Positions 16,985 through 26,727 of a stretch of 64,000 nucleotides of DNA are shown one piece after another. Position numbers and translations under genes: made by a program. The stretch's first letter is position 1. Every line of letters begins with the position of its first letter. Under the pieces are notes generated by a model. It was not told the origin of the DNA. It saw nothing but the letters and a program-made list of their open reading frames with translations, and did no database searches. Source of the stretch: Tritrichomonas musculus (taxonomy: Eukaryota > Parabasalia > Tritrichomonadida > Tritrichomonadidae); contig JAPFFF010000005.1 of NCBI GenBank assembly GCA_039105265.1, positions 7,425,501 to 7,489,500 of the forward strand, written 5' to 3'.

Positions 16985-17675
16985 TTTGATAAATATGTCT
17001 AAGTAGATAAATAAAGCAAATTTTTAAATTTTAAATGAAAATATGTATCTCTAAATTCATTTAATGAAAGATGAATACAATTATTCAAAAAAAATAATGA
17101 TTATAAAATCCAAATTGATTATCATTTTAGTATGACATGTGATATGAAATCACGAAAGTTTGTTTTATTCATATCACCACCTCTACATTTTTATCAGATA
17201 AGCAAATAATGCTTTGACTTATGCAAAATATAAATAAAATTTTTAATCTACCTTTTATATATTAGTTTTCTTGTTTTTTAGGAACTTAGACAGATTTATC
17301 GTCTAACTTTAGATGTAGTTGGATATTTTAAACTTGCAGCAGATCAAGGTCAAATTGATTCAATGTATTATTATGCATTTATGCTTCGTAAAAGTGATGG
17401 AATTGAAGAGAGTAAGAAAGAAGAAGTCATAATTATAAACTTGTAGTAGATCAAGATGATGTTGATACAATATATATTATTATGCAGTTATGCTTGATTT
17501 TGGGGATGGAATTGAAAAGAACAGGAAAGAAGCAATTCAATATTATAAACTTGCAGCAGATCAAGGTCTTTCAAAAGCAAAGGAACAATATAAAAATCTC
17601 ACAAAGTACACAAAATATGCAATATAACATAATATTACGTCTTCTTTTTAATATCATTAATAGCATTAAAAATAT

Positions 17676-17721
<46 letters not shown>

Positions 17722-18179
17722 TTATTAAAGACAAACATTTTAACTTTTAAGTGATTTTTACGCTTTCTTAAAGTGTACCTTGAAAATGGTATTCACATTA
17801 CATTTATAAAACATATATGCATATATGCATAACAAAATTCAATGAATTAATACAATTTTTCATAACAGAATTCAATGAATTATTACATTTTTTTTCTAAT
17901 AAAAATGAAATGAAGTTCAGGTCTTTTATTTTCTGATGATTATTTTGAATGAATAATGCTTAATAAAATGGCTACTTTATATAAGAAGTTGAAATTCGTA
18001 TAAAATGGTTTTATAAAGGGAAAAACGAACAATCAAAGTCCTTTATTTTTTTGATGAATAATTCATAAAGAGGAAGCCAAAATTTCGAAAAAAAATGATA
18101 TAAAATTGGTAAATTATTAAAAATCACTTGTGAAGTCAATTTTTTTAAGGTTACCTTTCAAAGGTATATTTTAAATAGA
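16985..18179. other. AT-rich spacer with 40-bp poly(T)
   Basis: Apart from the Sel1 relic listed separately, nothing coding is seen. It contains an uninterrupted T run at 17679-17718, the self-complementary run ATATATGCATATATGCAT near 17811, and a short imperfect repeat of CAGAATTCAATGAATTA. Confidence 0.6.
17281..17640 (+). pseudogene. Sel1-repeat gene relic
   Basis: Translates in pieces to YFKLAADQGQIDSMYYYAFMLRK, then YYKLAADQGLSKAKEQY, the consensus of Sel1-like repeats common in large trichomonad families, often next to a kinase domain. In-frame stops and frameshifts break it (for example KL-stop-QID at about 17443), and no start or promoter remains. The 3' flank is duplicated beside the Maverick at 16240. 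A 40-base T run (17679-17718) follows. Confidence 0.7.
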
Positions 18180-21100
18180 TCAAGTTAATGCCAGTCTATC
18201 TTTCAATGCTTCAATTTGATCATCCAATCCATCAATTAATGAAAAATTATTTTTCTTTATAGTATCAACAATTTCTGTGAAGCTTGGTCTTTTCTTGTAA
18301 TCGAAATTGCAGCAATCTTTAATCATTTTCGTTGACAAACTATTTATCGATTTTGGAATTGGAATTTCTTTTTGTTTCAAAACGTCTGCGATGTTGATTT
18401 CTGGTAATTTTCTATTCGACAAAATGAAATACATAACAATTCCAAATGCATAAACATCGACTTTTTCATTATAAGGTTTACTTGCATCAAACAACTCAGG
18501 CGCCATGTAAGCCTGTGTTCCAATTCCATGAGTTCTAGTTTGTGTTCTTCTTTGAGTTTCTGTATCAATGAATGTTGAAATTCCGAAATCACTAATTTTC
18601 ACATGTTTTTGATCGTCCAACAAAATGTTTTCTGGTTTCAAATCACGATGAATTAAATTGCAGTCGTGGGCATATTTCATTGCATCTGCAATTTCATAAA
18701 TGATTCCAACCAAATCAATTGGCTTCAACTTTTTGAATGATTTCTTCAAATTATGGCCATAGTATTCAAGAAGAATCGAAGGCGTCGGATGTTTTTCATC
18801 TCCAAAGAAGAAACAGAAAGCTTTGATGATGTTTTGATGATCTAAATTTGTCAATATTTCATATTCAAAATAAAACTGTTTCATTTTATCATAATCAATT
18901 TGAACATGATTATTTGCTTCTTCTTCATTATCATCTTTTCCCCAATCATCATCATCATCATCATCATTTTTAGCAGTGTTTGTTTCTTCATCATCTTCTG
19001 TTTTGGATACAAATGTTTGCTTGTAAACTTTTAATGCATAAAAATCTTTCTCAATTTTTGGATTCGGAACTTTGTAGACAACTGATGTCATTCCTTCGCC
19101 GACAGGTTTCTTGCTCTTGATTATTTGGTAATATTCTTCAAACTCTTCAGATGACATTACGTGGAATGAGCCCGTTTTATCTTGGATGAATTCAATGCTG
19201 TCTTTAATATTCGCTATTTCGGACTTTATTTTAGCACTTCGTGGAACTTGGAAAAGGCAATTATCAAAATCAGGTACGATATGAATTTCTTTTGCATTCG
19301 GCGTTGAAATCACTTCAACGCCATATGAAAAATCAGCAATTTCATCAAGATCAACATTTTCATCAATGATTTCAATTTTTGAGAAAAAAGTTCGATCAAT
19401 GAAATAATCTACTTCGCTAATAATTGTAAAGATCTTTTTAATAAAAGAAATGGGTGACACTATTTTCATGTATTTTTCAAGACTAAATTTGTAAATGTAA
19501 GTTTCCATTGGATCTGTGGTGAATGCAAAAGGACTGATTGTTTCAAGTTTTGAATTCAATGGGATTTCAAAAACATCAAGTTTTTCACAGAAAGCAAAAG
19601 CTTCCATTTTTATTTCAGTGACACTTGGTGGAAGAGAAAATTTACTTACTTTAGTAAATGATATAATTCTGTCATTGATGACTGCTAGTTTTGATTTTGA
19701 ATCAAAATTGATCGTCTTTAAAAAATAGCATTCAAAAAAGCATCTTCCACCGATTTCTTCAACGCTTGATGGAATACTAATACTCTCAATTCGGCATGAT
19801 TCGAAAGCAGAAGGCCCGATTGTTTTAAGCATTGAATTTTGCTCAAAAGTGACGGTTTTGAGTTCACTACATCTCACAAAACAAAAGGGTCCAATTGACT
19901 TGACGTTTTTTGGAATTGTGATTGATTCAATTTTGCTATCACTAAAGGCTGATGGGCCAATTGATTCCAGTATTGAATCTGGAGCAAAAGTGACAGTTTT
20001 AAGTTTTTTACAATTCGAGAAGCAACATTCATCAATTGACTTGGTACTTTGCGGAATTGTGATTGATACAATGTCACTGTCATAGAAAGCTAATTTTTCA
20101 ATTGAAGTGACACTTTTTGGAATTGTGAGTGACTTAATTGCGCTTTTTTCAAAAGATGATTCTTCAATTGATTTCAGTACTGAACTTTTTGAATCAAGAA
20201 TGACGGTTGTTAATTTCGAGCATGATTTAAAAGATTTTTTTCCAATTTTTGTGAAATTTGAAGGGATTTTGATCGTCTTTATTTCACTGTTTTTAAACAA
20301 ACCGTCATCGATTGATCGTAATTTTGTATCAGTTGAATATTCAACTGATTCGCATCTAAAAAGATTGAAGCATTCTTTACAGAATGAATTTATATAAGAA
20401 GGAATGACCAGCTTTGACAGCCCGAAACTTCTTACAAAAACTAATTTGTCAAAAATATTTGGATTTGACTCAGTAACGATAAACCTATCGTCCAAATATT
20501 TGTAATATTTATTTTCAGGTGAAATTTGTATCTTTAATAGTGAATAGCAGCGGTTTAAAGAGTTAGGAGTGAGTCTTGTGTTTTTAGGAATAAAAATGCT
20601 TTCAAGTGAAGAATATTGAAAAGCAAATCTTTCGATTAAATTAAGTTTTGAACCTGATTGAAAATTAACCGTTTTTAATTTTTGACATTCGATAAAACAA
20701 AAACTTTCTATTTTTTCAATACTTTTTGGGCATATAAAGTTTTCAATTCCACTTTTTGAGAACGATTCTGATCTTAAAATTTTTATTTTTGAATTTGAAT
20801 CAAAATTGATCGTTTTTAATTGTTGGCAATTTTCAAAACTATATGGTAAAATATACTCAATAAAAGATGGAATCGTAATTGATGTAATATCTCGTCGTGC
20901 AAAAAAAATTGTGTCAAAGTTGTCTGTACTTGGATTTGATTTGCCAACAATGATTTTATTATCGATATATTTAAAGTGTTTATTTTCTGGAGATATCGTA
21001 ATTTTAGTAAGAAATCTTACATCTCTGCACCAACCAGCTTCCAAAGTATCAATACTTTTTGGAATTGAAAGTCTTTCAATAGATGATCCAGCAAATATCC

Positions 21101-21284
21101 CACTTTTAAATGTGCTAATTTGTGAATCTGGTGCAAATCCAATTGACGTTACGCGTGTAAGAGCAGAATATTGAATATCTGAAACGATATATTCTTTATT
21201 ATTTTCAAAAAATGTTTTTGGTATAATTATCGAGCCACTTGCTTCTTTTAATTCGGCTTTTGAGTTAATTATGTCAAATATCAT
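18180..21284 (-). CDS. BspA-type leucine-rich-repeat protein with C-terminal protein kinase
   Basis: A 1034-residue protein. Residues about 20-640 are LRR_5/BspA repeats of roughly 23 residues (pattern SIxxITIPxSVxxIGxxAFxxCxxLKTVxF). The C-terminus is a complete protein kinase: Gly loop GEGMTSVVYK from residue 729, Lys752 in YALKVYK, HRDLKPEN with D881, DFG with D899 and an APE-like PEL. An acidic Asp/Glu insert (residues about 763-790) lies between Lys752 and helix C. No signal peptide or membrane span is seen, so it is probably intracellular. BspA proteins are greatly expanded in trichomonads; linking the repeats directly to a kinase suggests ligand- or scaffold-controlled phosphorylation (inference). 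A fragment of its C-terminus is duplicated at 16312-16348. Confidence 0.88.
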   Translation of the reverse strand: MIFDIINSKAELKEASGSIIIPKTFFENNKEYIVSDIQYSALTRVTSIGFAPDSQISTFKSGIFAGSSIERLSIPKSIDTLEAGWCRDVRFLTKITISPENKHFKYIDNKIIVGKSNPSTDNFDTIFFARRDITSITIPSFIEYILPYSFENCQQLKTINFDSNSKIKILRSESFSKSGIENFICPKSIEKIESFCFIECQKLKTVNFQSGSKLNLIERFAFQYSSLESIFIPKNTRLTPNSLNRCYSLLKIQISPENKYYKYLDDRFIVTESNPNIFDKLVFVRSFGLSKLVIPSYINSFCKECFNLFRCESVEYSTDTKLRSIDDGLFKNSEIKTIKIPSNFTKIGKKSFKSCSKLTTVILDSKSSVLKSIEESSFEKSAIKSLTIPKSVTSIEKLAFYDSDIVSITIPQSTKSIDECCFSNCKKLKTVTFAPDSILESIGPSAFSDSKIESITIPKNVKSIGPFCFVRCSELKTVTFEQNSMLKTIGPSAFESCRIESISIPSSVEEIGGRCFFECYFLKTINFDSKSKLAVINDRIISFTKVSKFSLPPSVTEIKMEAFAFCEKLDVFEIPLNSKLETISPFAFTTDPMETYIYKFSLEKYMKIVSPISFIKKIFTIISEVDYFIDRTFFSKIEIIDENVDLDEIADFSYGVEVISTPNAKEIHIVPDFDNCLFQVPRSAKIKSEIANIKDSIEFIQDKTGSFHVMSSEEFEEYYQIIKSKKPVGEGMTSVVYKVPNPKIEKDFYALKVYKQTFVSKTEDDEETNTAKNDDDDDDDWGKDDNEEEANNHVQIDYDKMKQFYFEYEILTNLDHQNIIKAFCFFFGDEKHPTPSILLEYYGHNLKKSFKKLKPIDLVGIIYEIADAMKYAHDCNLIHRDLKPENILLDDQKHVKISDFGISTFIDTETQRRTQTRTHGIGTQAYMAPELFDASKPYNEKVDVYAFGIVMYFILSNRKLPEINIADVLKQKEIPIPKSINSLSTKMIKDCCNFDYKKRPSFTEIVDTIKKNNFSLIDGLDDQIEALKDRLALT

Positions 21285-22366
21285 ATGGTTGTCGCTGGAA
21301 TGAGAACTCTTTTTACCTCAGTATGGATTTTATGAAATAGTGTAATGTTAACTGAAAATTTAGAAAATAAAATGAATTTTCTAGGTGCAACTTTTTGAGT
21401 TCCGATTTTCCACTATAAAAAAATATCTGATATCACTTTTTGAGTTTTGTAAAATAATCAAAAAGTTATAAAACAGAGAACTAAAGCTGCTATCATTTAA
21501 TATTTTTAAATAAATAAACATTTTCAATGTAAAATTTTAAAAAAAAATTTGAAAAAAAAACTAAATTTTTAATGCATTAAAATATCAGTTCCTGCTCTAA
21601 CTGCATCAACTGATACATATCTAATGTATGCTTCGGATTTCCAACGTTCTTATCTTTTAATGGCTCAATCTTGAATTCCATTCAATGATGCATACTAAGC
21701 TCCTCCTTAACGAAATGAGTACCAATTATGCTCATTGGGATTTGGAATTCCAATTGATTTTAAAAAGGCATGGAGATGTTATCATAAATAGTATTCATTA
21801 TTTGATAAGTAATCATTTTCGTTTAAAGATGATAAAAAGTCCATATAATAAATTTGACATGTTAATAAGCCATTGTTTGATGCATATACATCTATTCCTC
21901 GATGATCTTGATCTGTTTTTGACGATAAAATATAAAGTTTTAAATTTTTTTTCTTTGTTATAACTTAAGTCACTTTATTTTTAGATTAATAACTTCTGAG
22001 ATGCGAAAAAAAAATTTTTGATCTGGAAAATTATTTGGTGTATTTTTTTCATAAATAAGTTTGAAATAAGCAGGGTTAAAAGGGTTTTTTGCATTTGGAA
22101 AATAGCGGCCTTGTATTTCTCTTCTTAAGCCACTTTTGTAAATTAAAAACTAATTGCTAATACAAGATTGTCAAGATTATGAGTTTTAAAAATGGAATAT
22201 TTGTTTCAGCGATCTCGCTTGGCAAAAAAGAGATTATGAGTTTTAAAGTTGCAAAAAAGAGAATCAAAAATAAATTTTTAAGTAGTTTTTGAGGCTTCAC
22301 CTCAAATAAAAATAATAGGAAAAAGAAAAAAAGTAAAAATAGTAAAATAAAAAAAATCAATTTTTA
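21285..22366. other. Spacer with decayed coding remnants
   Basis: AT-rich. Around 21590-21960 the composition rises and short open stretches appear, suggesting an old gene relic that I cannot assign. The word ACTTTTTGAGTT is repeated near 21390 and 21437. No promoter or intact gene seen. Confidence 0.4.
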
Positions 22367-22813
22367 TTAAAAAGGAAGCTTGTAAAAGAATAGTGGCCCA
22401 TATTTAACAAGCCAAACATGTAGGTAATCCGCACCAACTTTTAAAAAAGGCTCTACAAACTGCTGAGTTTTACATGGATGAATAAAAAAAACAGGCTTCC
22501 CTGTAAGTTCATGCTCTCTTTCTGATATTGAGCCTTCTTCAAGCCTTTGAGGTAGTATTGTTAATAACTCAGAGTAAGTCAATTGGTGACCGGTTTCAGT
22601 AAAAAATGTAGCGCTTAAAACTGGAACTGTAAAAACATGATCATAATCTATATAATAATTCGCAAATACTGGTTGTCCATCAATTTCTTTTTGAATAATA
22701 CGCCTTGGATTATAAGCATATATACCATAACGGGCTTTTTTGAGCTCCCATCCATCAAGAGCGTACTTCTCAACAAAGAGAGTTATTTTTTGTTGAAACT
22801 CTTTTTCTTCCAT
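22367..22813 (-). CDS. ATG10: Atg10-like autophagy E2 enzyme
   Basis: A 148-residue protein of the Atg3/Atg10 E2-like family. The central block YYIDYDHVFTVPVLSATFF and the catalytic-site block FFIHPCKTQQFVEPF, with Cys in HPCKT, match the Atg10 pattern; the C-terminal YLHVWLVKYGPLFFYKLP also follows the Atg10 end (WL..xGP....LP). Atg3 would be about twice as long and carry a flexible insertion, so Atg10 is favoured. Atg10 transfers Atg12 to Atg5. The frame is intact from an ATG. It sits isolated between repeat-rich spacers, with no related neighbour. Confidence 0.7.
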   Translation of the reverse strand: MEEKEFQQKITLFVEKYALDGWELKKARYGIYAYNPRRIIQKEIDGQPVFANYYIDYDHVFTVPVLSATFFTETGHQLTYSELLTILPQRLEEGSISEREHELTGKPVFFIHPCKTQQFVEPFLKVGADYLHVWLVKYGPLFFYKLPF

Positions 22814-23355
22814 TAAATAGACAACAAAAAGTTCAGTTTAAAAGACTTTCTCTATATTTATTTTTGATTAAATTTTAAAGCTACTTTATATTTTCTCAAA
22901 ACTGTCAATTTTTTTAAATAACCTAAATTAATGATATATTAAAATATATCATTACTATTGTATGTTAAAGGCATCATTTTTGCATATTTATTTCATCAAT
23001 AGGAATAGCAAAGCTGTGTATACCGAAAGGTAGCAAGCATCATCATTTTTTGTCAAATTATTATACTTTTTTCATTTTTTAACAAAAATGATGATAATTT
23101 TACAGCCAAAAAAAAATTTAAAAAGATAAGGTATTAAAATCATCAGTCTAAAAAAAAGAAAGAAAGAAAACGTTATCAAATTAGGCTTCATTAATGGCAA
23201 ATGAAATACAGAAGCTAAACAAAAAAATGTTTTTTTCTGAAATTAACTCAACACATGCAATTTCAATGGAAAGTAATGATGTTCTCTTTTAAAAGCTTTT
23301 AAATCGAATCAGTAGAAGAAGACGAATCTGAAGATTCAGATGATGATTTGAAATC

Positions 23356-23386
<31 letters not shown>

Positions 23387-23389
23387 GTT
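22814..23389. other. Spacer with a poly(T) run and a palindrome
   Basis: AATGATATATT is followed closely by its complement AATATATCATT at about 22931-22953. A T run of about 29 bases is at 23358-23386. An acidic decayed frame (VEEDESEDSDDDLKS, about 23309) may be a gene scrap. No gene called. Confidence 0.4.
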
Positions 23390-24238
23390 ATTGTTGTTGT
23401 TGTTGCTTTCTTGATTTTGCGGTATTGCTTATTCTTTTCAGGATGCTCTGTTGTTTTGCGTGTTTCAAGTTTTTGCTTCTTTTTGCATGGATTTGATTTA
23501 TTCTTGTATCATAGTTTAACCTGAGTTCAAGAAATCCAAGCCTTTTTCACAATTAACAATGTAAAGAGAGGCCCCTCATTGAGATTAAGTACTGCTAGTT
23601 GATTTCTAATGTTTTGTGATTTTGGAAAAACTGTTTTTCTTGTTTTCCATAAGTTCTTTGTCAAGATACTTGTTGAATGATTTGATAAGGTTATTTGGAT
23701 CTCTAAATATTTGATATGATTAATCCTCCAATAATTGCAGATTTTTATTATCACTATCGATCACAAATGAATCAACTTTATCTTTATATGATGATATTTG
23801 TTTCAAATCTCTGCACATTGCTTCTGTTTCGAATATGTGTGATGTTAGCTCATAATAAACTTCTTGATGATGAAATAACTTTTTATCAACGATCCCTAGG
23901 GCAACTACTCTATTTCTTCTTATTGGATATCTCCCATCTCCTGAAAAAATTGAATTATTTTGTGCTGATTCCAAAGCCTCCTTCATTGATTCGTCTGCAT
24001 ATTGTTGAACGTCTTGGGCAACTAATTTCTGACCTTTATTAAAACTTGTTTTTGATATAAAAGGTTGGTTCATGTGCATACTGAATTCACTCGCGCTTGT
24101 AAATGTATTGCCTAAAACAAGAGTAGCAAAAGTACTATCAACTAGGTTTGGCTTATATGTAACTAAATCGCAATATGATTCATTGTTAACTTTTTCAATT
24201 TCATCTTCACTTGAATCATCATTTCTGCATCTCAACAT
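23390..24238 (-). pseudogene. Broken transposase-like repeat-family gene
   Basis: Starts with a normal ATG at 24238 and reads 172 residues including SFNKGQKLVAQDVQQYADESMKEAL and FSGDGRYPIRRNRVVALGIVDKK, a pattern (short phrase DGxxxxRRN followed by a D) that I associate with dispersed trichomonad transposase-like families. After DSDNKNL it stops, but the coding sense continues in another frame (DPNNLIKSFNKYLDKELMENKK, about 23620-23700) and ends in a Lys/Gln-rich tail near 23390. At least one frameshift is therefore present. The family assignment is tentative; the broken state is visible. Confidence 0.5.
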
Positions 24239-25203
24239 AAGAATCTTCCTAAGATGTTTTTTCTGCTTTGTCCATTTTTAAATTTTGATGCATAATTGAA
24301 TTGGTATATTTTTAAAAATATATGGTTTTATAATCTGCGGTGAAATTTATATAAAGAAAAACTCTCTATTAATTTGTTAGAATTTGTTCACTTTTTTATT
24401 TCAAGAACTAAAATTTTCAATTCTTTTGTAGAAAAAACTTAATTTTGGTTATTATAACAAAGATAACATACATTTAGGTTGTTTTTTGTATATCCGATTT
24501 TCTTGAACTCAACCTTAATTTCGAAAGTTCGTTATCAAATATATGATTTTTGAAGACCAATGGCATTAAATTCCATCTACATATTTATGTCTTGCCTTAT
24601 TCCTAAATCCCAAATTTTTGTTCAGAAGTGACTGTAAGGGGAAAATATGTTTCCCCACCACCTAAGACAGTGACAGCATGTGTTGCATGCCGGTTACCAC
24701 GATTTATTAGGTAGTGCAAGTCCAAATTAATACTATCATTCAACATCTCAGTGCCATCATTTAATGGATAACAAAAAATTTAATATTAAATACTTTTGAA
24801 TAATCATTTCTTGTAAAAAGCAAAAGAGATTTTTGTTCTAAAATAACTATTGAGCTTGGTATTAAATAAAACCATCTATGAAAGCGTAATTTTTTTTGTA
24901 AAATATAATTTGTTAAAGTTTTTTTATCAACTTCAATTTTTGATGGGAAAATAAAATTTTCACAATCAAACTTATTATTTACAAATTTAATAGAAAATTG
25001 AATATTTTATAGAAAAGTTTCTAGAAATTTTTACAGAAATTGCATTAGATATACTTATGTAAATATCACAAATAACACCATTACTGAATTAAATAATAAA
25101 ATAGTGCAGTGTGATGACATATATGCTTTGAAAAATGAAAATGCTGAATTGAAATTACTGAATCAGAAAATAAAAATGTGAAAAAGATATTCAGCGAGTT
25201 TGG

Positions 25204-25236
<33 letters not shown>

Positions 25237-25789
25237 GTTGCTTTAAAAAATAATTATACTGTCCCTGAAAATCCAAACAAAGTAGATTATACAATTATGT
25301 ATATTGGTGATAAAACAGGTTTTAAATTGACTTTCCCTTCTATGTCACATTATCATGCAATTATTTATTTGTCATACACTGAAATTAATGCAAGAAAAAA
25401 GATGAAAGAAATGAAATTATTAATAATGCATGAAGTGTTGTTTCTTCAGCTTGATTTAGTGTCTGTACTTTTCAATCATTGAAAACATTTTTTTATCACA
25501 GCCTTTTTGTGAAGAGAACTTTTTGAATGGAGTCCAAGAGCGTGAGCCATTGGAGTAGCTCGAGGGTGAAGAGAGTAGGCTGGGTCATTTATTTTTTCTT
25601 TCTTATTTCAAAAATACTATTAAAACTTGTCAAATCTTATTCTTTCCATCATTTTTTGAAATATCTTCAATATTTTGAAATATTGAAATAAAAAAAAAAA
25701 AGGATGGGGGAATCGTATTTTTCTACACCACTTTTTGAAAACTTTTTAACTTTTTGAATATTTTTTAATACTTTTTTTATTTAATTTTT
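24239..25789. other. Repeat-rich spacer with gene scraps and poly(A)
   Basis: Besides the hairpin island, a broken frame at about 25070-25190 (ITELNNKIVQCDDIYALKNENAELKLLNQKIK) is coiled-coil-like, and 25255-25482 (YTVPENPNKVDYTIMYIGDKTGF...) is an open scrap without a recognisable family. They are separated by an A run at 25204-25234. I call no intact gene. Confidence 0.4.
24638..24690. repeat. Two perfect hairpins in a GC-richer non-coding island
   Basis: GGGGAAAatatgTTTCCCC (24638-24656) and GCATG/CATGC (24676-24690) lie in a stretch of about 100 bp with higher GC than the surroundings. Similar small hairpins occur in the Maverick, so it could be an old Maverick scrap or a structured RNA. 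No identity established. Confidence 0.4.
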
Positions 25790-26215
25790 TCTAAATCATG
25801 CATAATTTTATAGTTCAAATAGTTTCCTGATTCACCCAGTAATTCAAAGAACCCGATTCGGCCATATAAATACTTTAAGTGAGAAAAAAGCCTTTCGACT
25901 GGTAATTATGAACAAGCCATATTTATTATTCGAATAGCAATTTCTGCTAAGTTGATTATTTTATTTTCACTTATATTATTTCCCCAAAATATAAAAGAAT
26001 CTTTTATTGTATATTTTTTTATTTCTATATATTCATTGATTACTTCTTCCAAAATGCTTTCATCAAATTTGAACTTAAATGCATTATATAACCGAATAAA
26101 TACTTTTTGATAATATTTTAATAATTTTTCTTTTAATTTTGATCTTTAAGATTTTTAAAATAATCATTTATATCATTTAAATGTGTTTTCGCCATATCTA
26201 CTGATGGTTTGAAAA
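25790..26215 (-). pseudogene. hAT transposase relic (C-terminal dimerisation region)
   Basis: On the minus strand the translation gives FKFDESILEEVINEYIEIKK, then FWGNN, then LAEIAIRIINMACS, a stop, LPVERLFSHLKYLYGRIG and LNYKIMHDL. This is the hAT C-terminal dimerisation signature, in which a W and an S..xER(L/V)FS block are conserved. The in-frame stop before LPVER and a frameshift around 26145 (KPSVDMAKTHLNDINDYFKNLKDQN just upstream) show it is dead. A non-autonomous hAT element lies 2.4 kb away. Confidence 0.65.
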
Positions 26216-26236
26216 AAAGTTTCCCAATAATTTTTG

Positions 26237-26275
26237 GTGGGAGGATGGGAATCGAACCTGCGACCTTTGGTATAA
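26237..26275 (-). pseudogene. tRNA-like T-arm remnant
   Basis: On the minus strand GGTCGCAGGTTCGATTCCC contains the invariant GGTTCGATTCC T-loop core followed by an acceptor-like ATCCTCCCACC. The T stem (GCAGG with CCCAT) does not pair properly and the upstream 70 bases show no D or anticodon arm, so it is a tRNA fragment or tRNA-derived repeat, not a working tRNA. Confidence 0.4.
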
Positions 26276-26727
26276 GTTTTATTACTAAAAATACTTTACC
26301 CAAAACGATCAAAAATCTATCAAAAAAAATGTAATATTTTCTGTCTCAAAATTTTTCTTTTTATTATTCGAAAAAAAGGATTTGATAATTGTAATATTTC
26401 GTTAAACTGTTGAGAACAAAGCGAATGTAAAAAACATTGGAAATAGAACAAAACTCAGCTAATTTTACATATAATTTATCATTTAATGTTGATATCTTGT
26501 TTTTAAAATCTTCGCAATCTCGACAAATTACCGAATGATTATAATGTTAACGGTCCAAAAAATGGCAACGTAAACCTTTCAAAAAACAAAAAGGACAATA
26601 ACTTTGATATTCGCTGAGCGTTGAACATGATGAACTTAATATACTATTCCTAATCTTGCAATTCTTCGTACTTTTTTGTTGTATAACGATTTATCTTGTT
26701 TTGGATCTAATTCTGAGATTTTTTGTA

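Noticed and set aside
17482..17754. 90-residue open frame ending in poly-Phe
   Set aside because: Out-of-frame reading of the Sel1 relic followed by the poly(T) run.
21390..21470. ACTTTTTGA words as a regulatory motif
   Set aside because: The word or its complement recurs inside coding regions and spacers over the whole window, so it may be a compositional bias and not a site.
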